In this document: piece after piece, positions 1 through 9,457 of the stretch | Layout of the letters: every line of letters begins with the position of its first letter | Position numbering within the stretch: position 1 is the first letter of the stretch | From: Sphingobium sp. CECT 9361 | GTDB taxonomy: Bacteria; Pseudomonadota; Alphaproteobacteria; Sphingomonadales; Sphingomonadaceae | Direction: 5' to 3' | Assembly: GCF_918741285.1 (NCBI RefSeq) | Contig: NZ_CAKKNC010000001.1 | Span: 930,001-994,000, forward strand | DNA length: 64,000 nucleotides | Notes under the pieces: model-generated | Databases searched by the model: none | What the model was told of the DNA's origin: nothing | The model's input: the letters and a program-made list of their open reading frames with translations, nothing else | Translations under genes and position numbers: made by a program

Positions 1-560
1 GCGTGGAGTTGCAGGCGGCCACGCGCGTTGCCAAGGCGCTGAATGTCATGTCGCATATCACGCTGCCGCTCGATCTGTCGGCGTTCGGCGGATCGGCGCT
101 GACGGCCGATATTGCCGTGCCGAAGGGTGGGGTGGGGGACGATATCCCGGTCACCTATGTTCCGGCGCGCAACACTATTTTCCTGTCGCTGACCCTGGGC
201 TTTGCCGAAGTCACCGGGTCGAACGACATCTACATCGGCGTCAATGCGCTGGACTATTCGGGTTACCCCGATTGCCGCCCGGAATTTATCGCAGCGTTTC
301 AGGCGATGGCTGCGCTGGCGACGAAGGCGGGGGTCGAAGGACGCCCGGTGACCATCAACGCCCCGCTCCAGCACATGACAAAGGCCGATATCGTGCGCGA
401 AGCGCATCGCCTGGGTATCGACGCTGGCATGAGCTGGTCCTGCTACGATCCCACGCCGGAAGGACTGCACTGCGGCCTGTGCGACAGTTGCCGCCTGCGG
501 TCCAAGGGCTTCGAGGAAGCCGGTTTGCCGGACCCCACCCGCTACGCGGTAAAGCCTTAA
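1..560 (+). CDS. queC: 7-cyano-7-deazaguanine synthase QueC (5' truncated by window)
   Basis: ATP-dependent ligase converting 7-carboxy-7-deazaguanine (CDG) and ammonia to preQ0 in the queuosine pathway. The frame is open to the left edge, so the N-terminal ATP-binding P-loop part lies outside; the GTG at position 3 is not the true start. The visible part has the C-terminal zinc site typical of QueC: counting from that GTG, Cys147, Cys157, Cys160 and Cys163 in a C-x9-C-x2-C-x2-C arrangement. The fold segment [19 protein letters not shown] is family-typical. It ends 4 bp before queE, the enzyme that makes its substrate, so the two are surely cotranscribed. Confident. Confidence 0.95.
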   Translation, partial: VELQAATRVAKALNVMSHITLPLDLSAFGGSALTADIAVPKGGVGDDIPVTYVPARNTIFLSLTLGFAEVTGSNDIYIGVNALDYSGYPDCRPEFIAAFQAMAALATKAGVEGRPVTINAPLQHMTKADIVREAHRLGIDAGMSWSCYDPTPEGLHCGLCDSCRLRSKGFEEAGLPDPTRYAVKP

Positions 561-564
561 GTCG

Positions 565-1197
565 ATGAGCTACGCCGTAAAGGAAATGTTCCTTACGTTG
601 CAGGGGGAAGGGATGCAGGCGGGGCGACGCGCCGTCTTCCTGCGCTTTGCCGGGTGCAATTTATGGTCGGGCCGCGAAGTGGATCGCGCGTCCGCTATCT
701 GCCGCTTTTGCGATACGGACTTCGTCGGCACCGATGGGGCAGGGGGCGGCAAGTTTGCCGATGCCGACGCCATCGTCGCAGCGGTCAGCGGCTTCTGGGG
801 GCCGGGTGAAGCGGGCCGCTACATCGTCCTGACCGGGGGTGAACCCATGTTGCAGGTGGACGACAGCCTCGTCGATGCGTTGCACGTGGCCGGATTTGAA
901 ATCGCGATTGAAACCAACGGCACCTTGCCCGTGCATCCCGGCATCGACTGGGTCTGCGTCAGCCCGAAGGCGGGCAGCGAGGTCGTGCAAACGTCCGGCA
1001 ATGAATTGAAGCTGATCTGGCCGCAGGCTGGCAGCGATTATGAAACCATGGAAGGCTGGACCTTCGACCACTGGCTGATCCAGCCGCTCGACGACCCGGA
1101 CGCCGTGCGCAATGTCGAGGCCGCCATCGCCTTCGTCATGGAGCGGCCGCAATGGCGGCTCTCGCTCCAGACGCATAAGGCATTGGGATTGCGCTGA
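565..1197 (+). CDS. queE: 7-carboxy-7-deazaguanine synthase QueE (radical SAM)
   Basis: Radical SAM enzyme that contracts 6-carboxy-tetrahydropterin to 7-carboxy-7-deazaguanine, the step before QueC. 210 residues. The [4Fe-4S] cysteines are C31, C46 and C49, that is C-x14-C-x2-C instead of the classical C-x3-C-x2-C; this longer cluster loop is known for one QueE subtype (the Burkholderia multivorans enzyme). GGEP, the SAM-binding motif, is at 91-94. The start codon lies 4 bp after the queC stop. A hairpin after the stop separates it from the convergent next gene. Confident. Confidence 0.95.
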   Translation: MSYAVKEMFLTLQGEGMQAGRRAVFLRFAGCNLWSGREVDRASAICRFCDTDFVGTDGAGGGKFADADAIVAAVSGFWGPGEAGRYIVLTGGEPMLQVDDSLVDALHVAGFEIAIETNGTLPVHPGIDWVCVSPKAGSEVVQTSGNELKLIWPQAGSDYETMEGWTFDHWLIQPLDDPDAVRNVEAAIAFVMERPQWRLSLQTHKALGLR

Positions 1198-1203
1198 ATT
1201 AAT

Positions 1204-1225
1204 ATCCCCGGCAAGCGCCGGGGAT
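1204..1225. terminator. Hairpin between convergent genes
   Basis: Perfect 9-bp stem (arms 1204-1212 and 1217-1225, ATCCCCGGC paired with GCCGGGGAT) with a 4-nt loop, between the queE stop and the stop of the convergent gene. There is no long T tract, so it may be a bidirectional terminator or a REP-like unit. Confidence 0.5.
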
Positions 1226-1233
1226 GGCCTTCG

Positions 1234-1926
1234 TTACCGTCCGGTCCGCTTCTTGTTGGCTTCGGTTTCCCAGCGCACCTTGCAACTGTTCATCAGCTTG
1301 CCCTTTTTCCAGCACGCATCTTCCAGCGGCGGGATGGCGGCCGCGTAGTCATAGCCGGGCGACCCGAAATAGCGGTCGCCCGTCAGCGTCAGGGACTTTT
1401 TCAGCTCTCCCATCCGCTTGCGCGCCACTTCGAAAAGCTTGCCGCGGTCGGTGAAAATCGCATCGCGCCCGATCGATCCCGACGTCTGACAGAAATTGCG
1501 CTGCGCCTGCACCGTCGAATAGCCCGAATAGATGCGCGTACCATATTGGTCGAGCGCCGATTGACCCGGCTTGCCCTTGCCCACGGTCCGCTGAAAATAT
1601 TTGCCCAGCATGTCGAACGACTGCTGCAATTCCTTGCTGTGATGCGCGATCATCGCATTGTAATTGGATACCGTCAGCAGCGTCGGTTCGAAATCGCACT
1701 GCAAGGCTGCGACGTTCAATGCCGCGCGCAGGTTCCATACCAGGCCGGCGTTCAGTTCTTCCGGCGTGGCACCGGGCATATTGATGCCCAGGCTGGGTTC
1801 CGCGCCTGTCACCGGCGGGCTGGAAAGATCGGGCGGCGACCAGAAAAACTGCGCCTGTGCAGGCTGCGCGGCCAGTGCCGCCGCCAAAGTTACGGCCAAC
1901 AGGGCAGGACGGACGGAGGGGCGCAT
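1234..1926 (-). CDS. Hypothetical secreted/periplasmic protein
   Basis: About 230 residues beginning with a Sec signal peptide: a short basic N-terminus, then a hydrophobic Ala/Leu-rich stretch ending AQPAQAQ. The mature part carries four cysteines (in LQCDF, RNFCQ, DACWK and NSCKV), suggesting two periplasmic disulfides, and a basic C-terminal tail. I do not recognise the family. A GTG directly precedes the chosen ATG (1929), and an AAAGGA stretch upstream fits either start. It stands alone, convergent with queE. Confidence 0.7.
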   Translation of the reverse strand: MRPSVRPALLAVTLAAALAAQPAQAQFFWSPPDLSSPPVTGAEPSLGINMPGATPEELNAGLVWNLRAALNVAALQCDFEPTLLTVSNYNAMIAHHSKELQQSFDMLGKYFQRTVGKGKPGQSALDQYGTRIYSGYSTVQAQRNFCQTSGSIGRDAIFTDRGKLFEVARKRMGELKKSLTLTGDRYFGSPGYDYAAAIPPLEDACWKKGKLMNSCKVRWETEANKKRTGR

Positions 1927-2033
1927 CACTCTTCGCTATTCCTTTGATTTCACGACTTTGCGGTTTCCTAGCGCAACCGAATCCGCCTGTCAGTCAGACT
2001 TTGCAGTTACGCGATGAACCGAGCGAAAAAGCC

Positions 2034-2336
2034 TTATTGATCCGCGATGACTTCGGTGTCGGCCTGCTCCGCCGGGTCGCTCGCATTGGCGGCGGCCTTG
2101 GGCGCGCTGCTGGTCGTGGTGGCCGTGTTGCCCGCACTGCCGGGGACCATTGCCGTGCCTTCGGACTTTACCCCGTCCAGATCGGTCATCGCGTCGGTGG
2201 TGGTGCCGTCCACCACATCCAGATTGTTCATCGCGATGGTGCTGGTCGTTTCGCTCTTGTTGGAACCGCAAGCAGTGAGGGGAAGTGCAAAAGCCGATAC
2301 GAAAATCACACAACGGACGAACGGCAATGACGGCAT
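2034..2336 (-). CDS. Small putative lipoprotein
   Basis: About 100 residues. The chosen ATG has an AGGAG ribosome binding site six bases upstream, which decides against a longer in-frame extension (to 2396). The N-terminus is a lipoprotein signal peptide with lipobox LTAC; the mature chain is low-complexity, rich in Thr, Ala, Ser and Asp, and ends in an acidic tail. No catalytic motif is visible. Probably an outer-membrane-anchored small lipoprotein of unknown role. Confidence 0.65.
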   Translation of the reverse strand: MPSLPFVRCVIFVSAFALPLTACGSNKSETTSTIAMNNLDVVDGTTTDAMTDLDGVKSEGTAMVPGSAGNTATTTSSAPKAAANASDPAEQADTEVIADQ

Positions 2337-2416
2337 TCCTGGCTCCTGCGACCTGTCTCTTGGCGCAGACCTTAGCGGGCGGACAGCCTTCGTCAAGCCA
2401 GCCCCTTACGTTAAGG

Positions 2417-3079
2417 TCAGTTACGCGAGCCGCACCGTCCCAGCCGCCCCAGAAACTCGGCAAACCGCGCCTGCAATGCCGTGTCGAAGTCTGCCATGGC
2501 GACCGGCTTGCCCAATGCGGCAAGGCTGGTGACCGGAAACTCCGCGATACCGCAGGGCACGATGCCTCCGAAATGCGACAGGTCGGGTGCGATGTTCACC
2601 GAAAATCCATGGATCGTGACCCATTTGCGCACACGCACGCCGATGGCGCCGATCTTGGCTTCCTGCCCATTGCGATCATCGGTCCAGATGCCGATGCGTC
2701 CCTCGGCCCGCCGTGCCGCCACGCCGAAGTCGCCCAGCGTGTCGATCACCCAGCCTTCCAGACTATGGACGAAATTGCGGATATCCTTGCCGCGTTTGCT
2801 CAGGTCGATGGTCAGATACCCTACCCGCTGCCCCGGCCCGTGATAGGTATAGCGCCCGCCGCGTCCCGCATCGTACACCGGGAAACGCGGGTCGAGCAGT
2901 TCGGCGATGTTGGCGCTCGTCCCCGCAGTATACAGCGGCGGATGTTCGAGCAGCCATATGCGCTCGCCTGCCTCCCCCGATGCCACGGCGGCGGCGCGCG
3001 CCTCCATGTCCTGCAGGGCGTCGGGATACGCGACGGGGGCGTCGCTGCGTCGCCATTCGATGTCGGAAGCATGATCCAT
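2417..3079 (-). CDS. lipB: Octanoyltransferase LipB
   Basis: Transfers octanoyl from acyl carrier protein to the lipoyl domains of 2-oxo-acid dehydrogenases and GcvH, the first step of endogenous lipoate assembly; cytoplasmic. 220 residues from an ATG preceded by AAGGA seven bases upstream; a longer in-frame reading to 3133 exists but lacks this site. Family motifs: [12 protein letters not shown] at 73-84, [12 protein letters not shown] starting at the catalytic Lys142, and GIVPCGI with the acyl-carrying Cys176. Length is normal. Divergent from the membrane protein at 3151. Confidence 0.95.
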   Translation of the reverse strand: MDHASDIEWRRSDAPVAYPDALQDMEARAAAVASGEAGERIWLLEHPPLYTAGTSANIAELLDPRFPVYDAGRGGRYTYHGPGQRVGYLTIDLSKRGKDIRNFVHSLEGWVIDTLGDFGVAARRAEGRIGIWTDDRNGQEAKIGAIGVRVRKWVTIHGFSVNIAPDLSHFGGIVPCGIAEFPVTSLAALGKPVAMADFDTALQARFAEFLGRLGRCGSRN

Positions 3080-3150
3080 AGCCACTTCCTTGACTTGCCA
3101 TCGCGCCGCGATCAAGGGTTGCGACACCATCACAGGGATTTAGCGGAACG

Positions 3151-3954
3151 ATGAAGCCTCTCTCTATCGGCAAGGCATGGGAAGAAACCACGGCCTTCGT
3201 CAAACGCGAAGGCAGTTTGCTTTTTCCGGTCGCCTTTCTTTTCATGGCGCTGCCGGTCGTGATCTTTCAGCAGATCGTTCCGCCTGAATTGCTGGCCGAA
3301 GTCATGAAGGCGCAGAGCGCCGGAGGGGCGGCGGCCGTGCCGCAGCTTCCTGCCAGTTTCTGGATCGGTTTTCTGGTTACGATGGTCATCGGCCTGATCG
3401 GCGCGCTGACGCTTTATGCTCTCGCGCTGCGGCCGGGGATAAGCGTCGGCGAGGCTATGCGGCTGGGGTTGCAACGCATACCCGTGTTGATGACGGCGGG
3501 CCTTCTGGTTGCGGCGGGAACGATGATTGCGATCATCGCTCTCACGCTGGTTGTCGCGCTATTCAGTGTCCTGGGCGGGTCTCGCTCGGTCACGGCACTT
3601 GTTATGGCAGCGCTGTTCGGCACCATGATGTTCGTGGCGGCGCGCCTGTTGCTGTTGAACGCCGTCGCCATAGACCGCCCGATCGGCGCGGTCGACGCGA
3701 TCCGGCAAAGCTGGCGACTGACACAGGGGCAGTTCGGCCGCCTGTTCGCCTTCCTTGCGATTGTCATCATATTGGGTGTCGTCACGCAGGCGGCGGTGCA
3801 ATCGATCTTCGGCGTATTAGGCGCTTTGATCGGCGGGGCGGAGATCGCCGTGCTGGCGGCAGGCCTCGCCACCGCTGCGCTTTCCGCCATCATTCAGGTC
3901 TATTTTCTCGTGATGACGGCGCGCATCTATCGCCAGTTGGAAGCCGCTGCCTAA
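3151..3954 (+). CDS. Polytopic membrane protein, GDPD membrane-domain/YciC-like
   Basis: 267 residues with about six hydrophobic segments (near 25-45, 73-92, 113-140, 145-165, 190-212 and 220-250). The pattern, including the conserved interior stretch around AVDAIRQSWRLTQGQF, resembles the membrane domain found in glycerophosphodiester phosphodiesterase and YciC-like proteins; there is no phosphodiesterase domain. Role unknown. Its TAA stop shares bases with the TAG stop of the convergent GNAT gene (4-bp tail-to-tail overlap). Confidence 0.7.
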   Translation: MKPLSIGKAWEETTAFVKREGSLLFPVAFLFMALPVVIFQQIVPPELLAEVMKAQSAGGAAAVPQLPASFWIGFLVTMVIGLIGALTLYALALRPGISVGEAMRLGLQRIPVLMTAGLLVAAGTMIAIIALTLVVALFSVLGGSRSVTALVMAALFGTMMFVAARLLLLNAVAIDRPIGAVDAIRQSWRLTQGQFGRLFAFLAIVIILGVVTQAAVQSIFGVLGALIGGAEIAVLAAGLATAALSAIIQVYFLVMTARIYRQLEAAA

Positions 3955-4535
3955 GCCAGCAGTGGCACATGCGGCGCGGCGTCGCGCGGCAGCACGCCAA
4001 AGGCGCGCGGATCGTCGAATGTCTCGACCGCACGCCCAAAGGGCACGAATCCTGATTTGATGTAGAAGCCCAGCGCCGAAGGATGGTCGAGCGTGCAGGT
4101 GTGCACCCAGAATCGCTCGACGCCCTTGCGCCACGCCAGTATCTTCGCCTGACCCATCAGCCAGCGGCCATGGCCTTGTCCGGCCAGCTCCGGCACCAGT
4201 CCGAAAAAGGACAATTCGCAATCGGGCAGCGCCCGGAAATCCAGCTCTAATATCCCGATCTCGATTCCCTGCGGATCGCACACTGCATAGATTTCGACCG
4301 CCGGATCGTGAATCACCGCTTCCACTACCGCGTCAGGCTGCACGAGGCGGGAGAACCACAGCCAAGGCTCCCCAACCCGTCGAAACAGGCCGCGATATTT
4401 CTCGACCGAAGGCGCTTTCCATCGCACGAGGCGCAGCGTGGACGGGGGCAGGGGGGCAGGTTTCGGCTTCGTCCGCATCTCCAGATGCGTGACCACCGCT
4501 GCCACCTGACGCGGATCCACATCCGTCAACGCCAT
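3951..4535 (-). CDS. GNAT family N-acetyltransferase
   Basis: 194 residues. The acetyl-CoA-binding motif A is visible as VPELAGQGHGRWLM (Q-x-x-G-x-G/A type), followed by TCTLDHPSALGFYIKSGFVPFGR, the usual end of the GNAT fold. Substrate unknown. The start lies 4 bp after the hemF stop, so it is the last gene of a trmL-hemF-GNAT run. Confidence 0.85.
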   Translation of the reverse strand: MALTDVDPRQVAAVVTHLEMRTKPKPAPLPPSTLRLVRWKAPSVEKYRGLFRRVGEPWLWFSRLVQPDAVVEAVIHDPAVEIYAVCDPQGIEIGILELDFRALPDCELSFFGLVPELAGQGHGRWLMGQAKILAWRKGVERFWVHTCTLDHPSALGFYIKSGFVPFGRAVETFDDPRAFGVLPRDAAPHVPLLA

Positions 4536-4539
4536 GCGA

Positions 4540-5403
4540 TCAGCTCCAGGTGGCGCGCGGCGGCAGGCTCATCAGGATCGCGTCGATATTGCCGCCGGTC
4601 TTGAGGCCAAAGAGCGTCCCGCGATCATGCACCAGATTGAACTCCGCATAGCGCCCGCGCCATTCCAGCATCTGATGCTCATCCGCTGCGGTGAAGGGCA
4701 TGTCCATCCGCTTGCGCACGATCGGCGGATAAGCATTTAAGAACGCATCGCCCACAGACTGCGTCAGCGCGAAATTCGCATCGAAGTCGCCATCGCGATG
4801 ATCGTAGAAAATGCCGCCGACCCCGCGATGCACGCCGCGATGCGGGATATAGAAATAGTCATCGGCCCATTTCTTGAACTCGGGATAAAGCGCCGGATCG
4901 TGGGCGTCGCAGGCATCCTTGAAGACGGCATGAAACTGCTCGGTATCCTCGGCATAGGGCAACGGCGGATTAAGATCCGCGCCACCCCCGAACCATCGCT
5001 TCGTCGTTACCAGAAAGCGCGTATTCATATGGACAGCGGGCACATGCGGGTTGGTCATATGCGCGACCAGGCTGATGCCCGTCGCGAAAAACTGCGGATT
5101 GTCGCCTGCGCCGTGAATCGACTTGGCGAACTCGGGCGCGAATGATCCACCGACGGTCGAAACGTTGACGCCGACCTTCTCGAACACCTTGCCTTTCATC
5201 ACGCCGCGCACGCCGCCGCCACCTTCGCCGGGGGCAAGGCCGTCGGCTTCCCGGTCCCATGCGGTATATTCGAAGGCGGCGTCGCTGCCCGCTTCCCGCT
5301 CGATGCTCTCGAACTCGGCGCAAATCCGGTTGCGCAGGGATTCGAACCAGGTACGCGCGGCCTGCTGCTGTGCGTCCAACACCAATGCTGTCGTTTCACT
5401 CAT
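4540..5403 (-). CDS. hemF: Oxygen-dependent coproporphyrinogen III oxidase HemF
   Basis: Oxidative decarboxylation of coproporphyrinogen III to protoporphyrinogen IX, an aerobic haem-synthesis step; cytoplasmic homodimer. 287 residues, family length. Signature blocks include the Gly-rich FEKVGVNVSTVGG region, HMTNPHVPAVHMNTRF, RWFGGGADLNP and GRYAEFNLVHDRGTLFGL near the C-terminus. The ATG overlaps the trmL stop by 4 bp, indicating translational coupling. Confidence 0.96.
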   Translation of the reverse strand: MSETTALVLDAQQQAARTWFESLRNRICAEFESIEREAGSDAAFEYTAWDREADGLAPGEGGGGVRGVMKGKVFEKVGVNVSTVGGSFAPEFAKSIHGAGDNPQFFATGISLVAHMTNPHVPAVHMNTRFLVTTKRWFGGGADLNPPLPYAEDTEQFHAVFKDACDAHDPALYPEFKKWADDYFYIPHRGVHRGVGGIFYDHRDGDFDANFALTQSVGDAFLNAYPPIVRKRMDMPFTAADEHQMLEWRGRYAEFNLVHDRGTLFGLKTGGNIDAILMSLPPRATWS

Positions 5404-5858
5404 TCCGGATACTGCCCCGTCTGCCTTAACGCTTCACTCAATGCGATGCCTGCCGACACCGCAATATTCAAGGACCGAAATCCCGGTGCCATGGGAATCC
5501 GGATGCGCGCGTCGACGCTATCGCGCACTATGTCCGGCACGCCGGCGCTTTCCGATCCCATCAACAGCACGTCGTCGGGGGCGAAGCTGACTTGCGGCAA
5601 ACGGGTCGCGGCATGGCTGGACATCAGCATGATCCGCCGTCCGTTCGCGCGGCAGGCTTCGGCAAAATCATCGAAGCTGGCATGTTTCGTCACATCGGCG
5701 GATCGTCCGTAATCCATCGCCGCCCGCTTCAGTTTCGCGTCGGAAAAGGCGAATCCGCAGGGCATGACGATGTCGACAGGGACGCCGAAACAGGCGGAAA
5801 GCCGAAGGATCGCGCCGACATTTCCGGCGATCTCCGGCTGGTAAAGGGCAATACGCAT
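5400..5858 (-). CDS. trmL: tRNA (cytidine/uridine-2'-O-)-methyltransferase TrmL (SPOUT)
   Basis: Methylates the wobble 2'-O of tRNA-Leu isoacceptors in E. coli; SAM-dependent SPOUT-fold homodimer. 152 residues, normal length. The trefoil-knot motifs are clear: LYQPEIAGNVGAI at the N-terminus, LLMGSESAGVPD in the middle, and RIPMAPGFRSLNIAVSAGIAL near the C-terminus. First gene of the run trmL-hemF-GNAT; divergent from petA across about 200 bp. Confidence 0.93.
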   Translation of the reverse strand: MRIALYQPEIAGNVGAILRLSACFGVPVDIVMPCGFAFSDAKLKRAAMDYGRSADVTKHASFDDFAEACRANGRRIMLMSSHAATRLPQVSFAPDDVLLMGSESAGVPDIVRDSVDARIRIPMAPGFRSLNIAVSAGIALSEALRQTGQYPE

Positions 5859-6065
5859 GCAGGCTCGTTATCGCAGTCCTGCGGAATGTAACAGCCATCA
5901 TGAAATTGCCTGTTGGCAAATGCGATGTTTGGACGCTATCAGGCCCGCGAACCGCGCCGGGAATGGGCGGGATTATGCGTGTGCGTGTCCCTTCGATTCT
6001 CTTGATTGCTCTGTGTGATCAAGCAAGGCGTGGGCAGGGGCCATAATTTGCAAGGATGTTAGTGC
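5859..6065. promoter_or_regulatory. Divergent trmL / petABC promoter region
   Basis: 207 bp between divergent genes. It must hold the bc1-operon promoter. A CTTGAT...ATCAAG inverted repeat with an 11-nt spacer lies about 40 bp upstream of petA; the spacer is too long for an FNR box. AAGGA nine bases before the petA ATG is the ribosome binding site. No further element can be assigned. Confidence 0.4.
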
Positions 6066-6632
6066 ATGGCGACGGTTGAGCACATCGAAACGGCGGTGCC
6101 GCAGGCGGGTGAAGGTGTGCGCCGCCGCGACTTCATCAACATCGCGGCGGTCAGTTTCGCGGGCGTAGGTGCGGTCGCTGTCGTATTGCCGCTGGTGAAT
6201 CAGATGAACCCCAGCGCGGACGTGCTGGCGCAGGCTTCGACTGAAGTCGATCTGTCCGGTATTCAGCCGGGCATGGCGATCAAGACGACGTTCCGCGCGC
6301 AGCCGCTGTTCGTCCGTCACCTGACGCCGGAAGAAATCGCGAAGGCCGATGCCGTCGACGCATCGACGCTGCGCGATCCGCAGACGCTGGAAGAACGCAC
6401 CGTCGATGGCAAAAAGCAGTGGCTCGTCACCATGGGGGTCTGCACCCATCTGGGTTGTGTGCCGCTGGGCGCCGGTGAAGGTGAGAACAAGGGTGAGTAT
6501 GGCGGCTATTTCTGCCCCTGCCACGGTTCGAGCTACGACACGGCTGCCCGCATTCGCAAGGGCCCCGCACCCAAAAACCTGATGGTTCCGGAGTATAGCT
6601 ATACGTCCGACACCGCAATTCTCGTAGGCTGA
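6066..6632 (+). CDS. petA: Ubiquinol-cytochrome c reductase iron-sulfur subunit (Rieske)
   Basis: Rieske [2Fe-2S] subunit of complex III; moves electrons from quinol to cytochrome c1 on the periplasmic side. 188 residues. An N-terminal Arg triplet (19-21) before a single membrane span (about 24-45) is consistent with Tat export. The cluster ligands are in CTHLGC (C126, H128) and CPCHGS (C150, H153), with disulfide partners C131 and C152. First gene of petABC; 11 bp before petB. Confidence 0.97.
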   Translation: MATVEHIETAVPQAGEGVRRRDFINIAAVSFAGVGAVAVVLPLVNQMNPSADVLAQASTEVDLSGIQPGMAIKTTFRAQPLFVRHLTPEEIAKADAVDASTLRDPQTLEERTVDGKKQWLVTMGVCTHLGCVPLGAGEGENKGEYGGYFCPCHGSSYDTAARIRKGPAPKNLMVPEYSYTSDTAILVG

Positions 6633-6643
6633 GGAAAAGAACC

Positions 6644-7954
6644 ATGAGTTTCCCCTGGGCAGAGCATTACACCCCCAAGGCGCCACTGATGAAGTGGATC
6701 GATGAGCGCTTGCCGCTTCCTCGCCTGGTCTACAGTGCTGTCGGTGCCGGCTATCCGGTGCCGCGCAACCTCAACTATTTCTGGAACTTCGGCGTGCTTT
6801 CGGGCGTCGCCCTGATGATTCAGATCGTAACCGGTATCGTTCTGGGCATGCATTATGCCGCTAACGAGCTGGTCGCCTTCGGCACGACCGAGCACATCAT
6901 GCGCGACGTCAATGCAGGCTGGATGATCCGCTACGCACACGCCAATGGCGCGAGCTTCTTCTTCATCGTGGTCTATCTCCACATCTTCCGCGGCCTTTTC
7001 TACGGATCCTACAAGGCGCCCCGCGAAATGGTCTGGTTGCTGGGTCTCGTCATCTTCCTGTTGATGATGGCCACCGCGTTCATGGGCTACGTCCTGCCCT
7101 GGGGTCAGATGAGCTATTGGGGTGCGAAGGTCATTACCGGCCTGTTCGGCGCCATTCCGCTCGTCGGCGAACCGATCCAGACCTGGCTGCTGGGTGGTTT
7201 CGCCCCCGGTAACGCTGCGCTCAACCGCTTCTTCTCGCTCCACTATCTGCTGCCCTTCGTCATTGCAGGCGTCATCATCCTGCATATCTGGGCGCTGCAT
7301 ATCCCCGGTTCGAACAACCCGACTGGCGTCGATGTGAAGGGACCGCAGGACACTGTCCCGTTCCACCCTTATTACACGGCGAAGGACGGCTTCGGACTGG
7401 GCGTGTTCATGATCCTGTTCACCGCGTTGCTGTTCTTCGCGCCGAACTTCCTGGGCCATCCGGACAACTATATCGAAGCGAACCCGCTTTCGACGCCTGC
7501 GCACATTGTGCCGGAATGGTATTTCTGGCCGTTCTACGCCATCCTACGCGCCTTCACCTTCGACTTCTTCTTCGTGCCGGCAAAGCTGCTGGGTGTGTTG
7601 GCGATGTTCGCATCGATCCTGCTGTTGTTCTTCCTGCCCTGGCTGGATAACTCGCCAGTGCGGTCGGGCAACTATCGCCCGATGTTCAAGAAGTTCTTCT
7701 GGTTCGGCTTGATCCCCTGCGTTCTCATTCTGGGATATTGCGGCGGTGCCCCGGCGGAAGAGCCCTATGTGATGCTGAGCCAGTTCGCCGCAGCTTACTA
7801 CTTCGCGCACTTCCTCATCATTCTTCCGGCCATCGCCTATTTTGAAAAGCCGCTGCCGTTGCCCAATTCGATCACCGAAGCGGTGCTCGCAAAGCATGGT
7901 GAAAGCGTTACCGGTTCGCAGGGTCTCGCACCCTCCGCAGTCCCGGCCGAATAA
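6644..7954 (+). CDS. petB: Cytochrome b subunit of bc1 complex
   Basis: 436-residue integral membrane subunit carrying hemes bL and bH and both quinone sites. Eight or more membrane segments are evident. Family markers: [37 protein letters not shown] with haem-ligand histidines, [16 protein letters not shown] at the Qo site, and the [14 protein letters not shown] (PEWY) loop. Middle gene of petABC with short spacers on both sides. Highly confident. Confidence 0.98.
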   Translation: MSFPWAEHYTPKAPLMKWIDERLPLPRLVYSAVGAGYPVPRNLNYFWNFGVLSGVALMIQIVTGIVLGMHYAANELVAFGTTEHIMRDVNAGWMIRYAHANGASFFFIVVYLHIFRGLFYGSYKAPREMVWLLGLVIFLLMMATAFMGYVLPWGQMSYWGAKVITGLFGAIPLVGEPIQTWLLGGFAPGNAALNRFFSLHYLLPFVIAGVIILHIWALHIPGSNNPTGVDVKGPQDTVPFHPYYTAKDGFGLGVFMILFTALLFFAPNFLGHPDNYIEANPLSTPAHIVPEWYFWPFYAILRAFTFDFFFVPAKLLGVLAMFASILLLFFLPWLDNSPVRSGNYRPMFKKFFWFGLIPCVLILGYCGGAPAEEPYVMLSQFAAAYYFAHFLIILPAIAYFEKPLPLPNSITEAVLAKHGESVTGSQGLAPSAVPAE

Positions 7955-7969
7955 GGGGAATATCAGAAC

Positions 7970-8812
7970 ATGCTTCGCCCAGCTCTCATTGCGATCGGTG
8001 CGTTTTTCACGCTGATGTTGCTGTATTCCTTCGGGTCCGGTGCAGTCGCCTATCTTGGCGATCCGCCAGCCGCGACTGCGGAAAAGGAATTTCACCTCCA
8101 TCCCAAGGAAGTGGAATTCTCCTTCAACGGCGCGCTCGGCCATTATGACCGTCAGCAGCTTCAGCGCGGCTTTCAGGTCTTCAAGGAAGTCTGCTCGGCC
8201 TGCCACAGTCTGAAGTTCGTCGCATTCCGCGACCTGCAGCAGATCGGCTACAACGAAGCGGAAGTGAAGGCGATTGCCAAGCAGTGGGCGATCAAGACGC
8301 CTGACGTCGATCCCGCCACCGGTGAAATGTCGTCGCGCGATCCGGTTCCTGCCGATCACTTCCCCAAGCCGTTTGCGAACAACGTCGCGGCTGCCGCAGC
8401 GAACAACAACGCCATCCCGCCAGATTTGTCGCTGATGACGAAGGCCCGCCATGAAGGCAGCGCCTATGTCTATTCGCTGCTGACCGGGTTCCAGGCACAG
8501 CCGGCTGCCCTGCTCAAGAAGTTCCCGGACTCCAAGACGCCCGAAGGCCTGCATTACAACCCGTATTTCGCCAACCTCAACCTGGCGATGGCACCCCCGT
8601 TGGTGGCCGACGGTCAGGTGACTTATGGCGACGGCACAAAGGCCACGGTCGATCAGATGTCGCAGGACGTTGCTGCATTCCTGACCTGGACGGCCGAGCC
8701 CAAGCTGGAAAATCGCCGCAGTGCCGGTCTGGCCGTGGTGTTCTTCCTGCTGATCGCAACGGGTCTGGCCTATATGTCCTACCGGAATATCTGGGCAGAC
8801 AAGAAGCATTGA
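7970..8812 (+). CDS. petC: Cytochrome c1
   Basis: 280-residue haem-c subunit of complex III. An N-terminal hydrophobic export signal is followed by the haem attachment motif CSACH (C75, C78, H79); the region NLAMAPPLVADGQVTYGDG supplies the candidate axial methionine. A C-terminal membrane anchor (about 253-272) is followed by a basic tail. Last gene of petABC; a strong terminator follows. Confidence 0.97.
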   Translation: MLRPALIAIGAFFTLMLLYSFGSGAVAYLGDPPAATAEKEFHLHPKEVEFSFNGALGHYDRQQLQRGFQVFKEVCSACHSLKFVAFRDLQQIGYNEAEVKAIAKQWAIKTPDVDPATGEMSSRDPVPADHFPKPFANNVAAAAANNNAIPPDLSLMTKARHEGSAYVYSLLTGFQAQPAALLKKFPDSKTPEGLHYNPYFANLNLAMAPPLVADGQVTYGDGTKATVDQMSQDVAAFLTWTAEPKLENRRSAGLAVVFFLLIATGLAYMSYRNIWADKKH

Positions 8813-8856
8813 GGAATGGCCGCGACGGCACTGCCGTCTGGCCGAGGATAGCATGG

Positions 8857-8896
8857 AGAGGCACGGCACCGTTCAGGCGCCGTGCCTCTTTTTTTG
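8857..8896 (+). terminator. Intrinsic terminator of petABC
   Basis: Perfect 11-bp stem AGAGGCACGGC (8857-8867) with GCCGTGCCTCT (8879-8889), 11-nt loop, followed by an uninterrupted T run. One of the clearest rho-independent terminators in the window; it isolates petABC from apt. Confidence 0.93.
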
Positions 8897-8920
8897 GCGA
8901 AGGGCTAAGGTGAAGACCCC

Positions 8921-9457
8921 ATGATGTTGCACGATCTCAAGGCCATGGTGCGCACTGTCCCCGACTTTCCAAAGCCCGGCATCCAGTTTCGCGATATTAC
9001 GACCTTGCTCGCCGATCCGAAGGGGTTCCGTGCCCTCGTGGACGTGATGAGCGACGTCGCCCGTCCCCATGCCATCGACTATGTCGTCGGCATCGAGGCC
9101 CGTGGCTTCATTCTGGGCGCTACCGTGGCTGCGGCGCTGGGTACGGGGTTCGTGGCCGTGCGAAAGCCGGGCAAGCTTCCCGGACGCACGGTCGGCATCG
9201 ACTATGCCCTCGAATATGGCACCGACCGGCTGGAACTGCACGAAGGACAGATACCCGCCAATGCGCGTGTCCTGCTCGTCGACGATCTGATTGCCACAGG
9301 CGGCACGGCGCTCGCGGCGACACAATTGCTGCGCGACCAGAATGCCCTCGTCGCACTGGCGCTGTTCGCCATCGACTTGCCGGAACTCGGCGGGATCGCA
9401 GCTTTGAACGCCGGTGGCGTCGCGACCCACGCCATCATGGCGTTCGATGGCCATTGA
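8921..9457 (+). CDS. apt: Adenine phosphoribosyltransferase
   Basis: Purine salvage: adenine plus PRPP gives AMP. 178 residues, family length. Markers: PDFPKPGIQFRDITTLL at the N-terminus, YVVGIEARGFILGA, FVAVRKPGKLPG, and the PRPP-binding loop VLLVDDLIATGGTA. Starts just after the petABC terminator and reads in the same direction. Confidence 0.96.
   Translation: MMLHDLKAMVRTVPDFPKPGIQFRDITTLLADPKGFRALVDVMSDVARPHAIDYVVGIEARGFILGATVAAALGTGFVAVRKPGKLPGRTVGIDYALEYGTDRLELHEGQIPANARVLLVDDLIATGGTALAATQLLRDQNALVALALFAIDLPELGGIAALNAGGVATHAIMAFDGH

Noticed and set aside
6000..6040. FNR box upstream of petA
   Set aside because: TTGAT and ATCAA halves are separated by 11 bases, not four.
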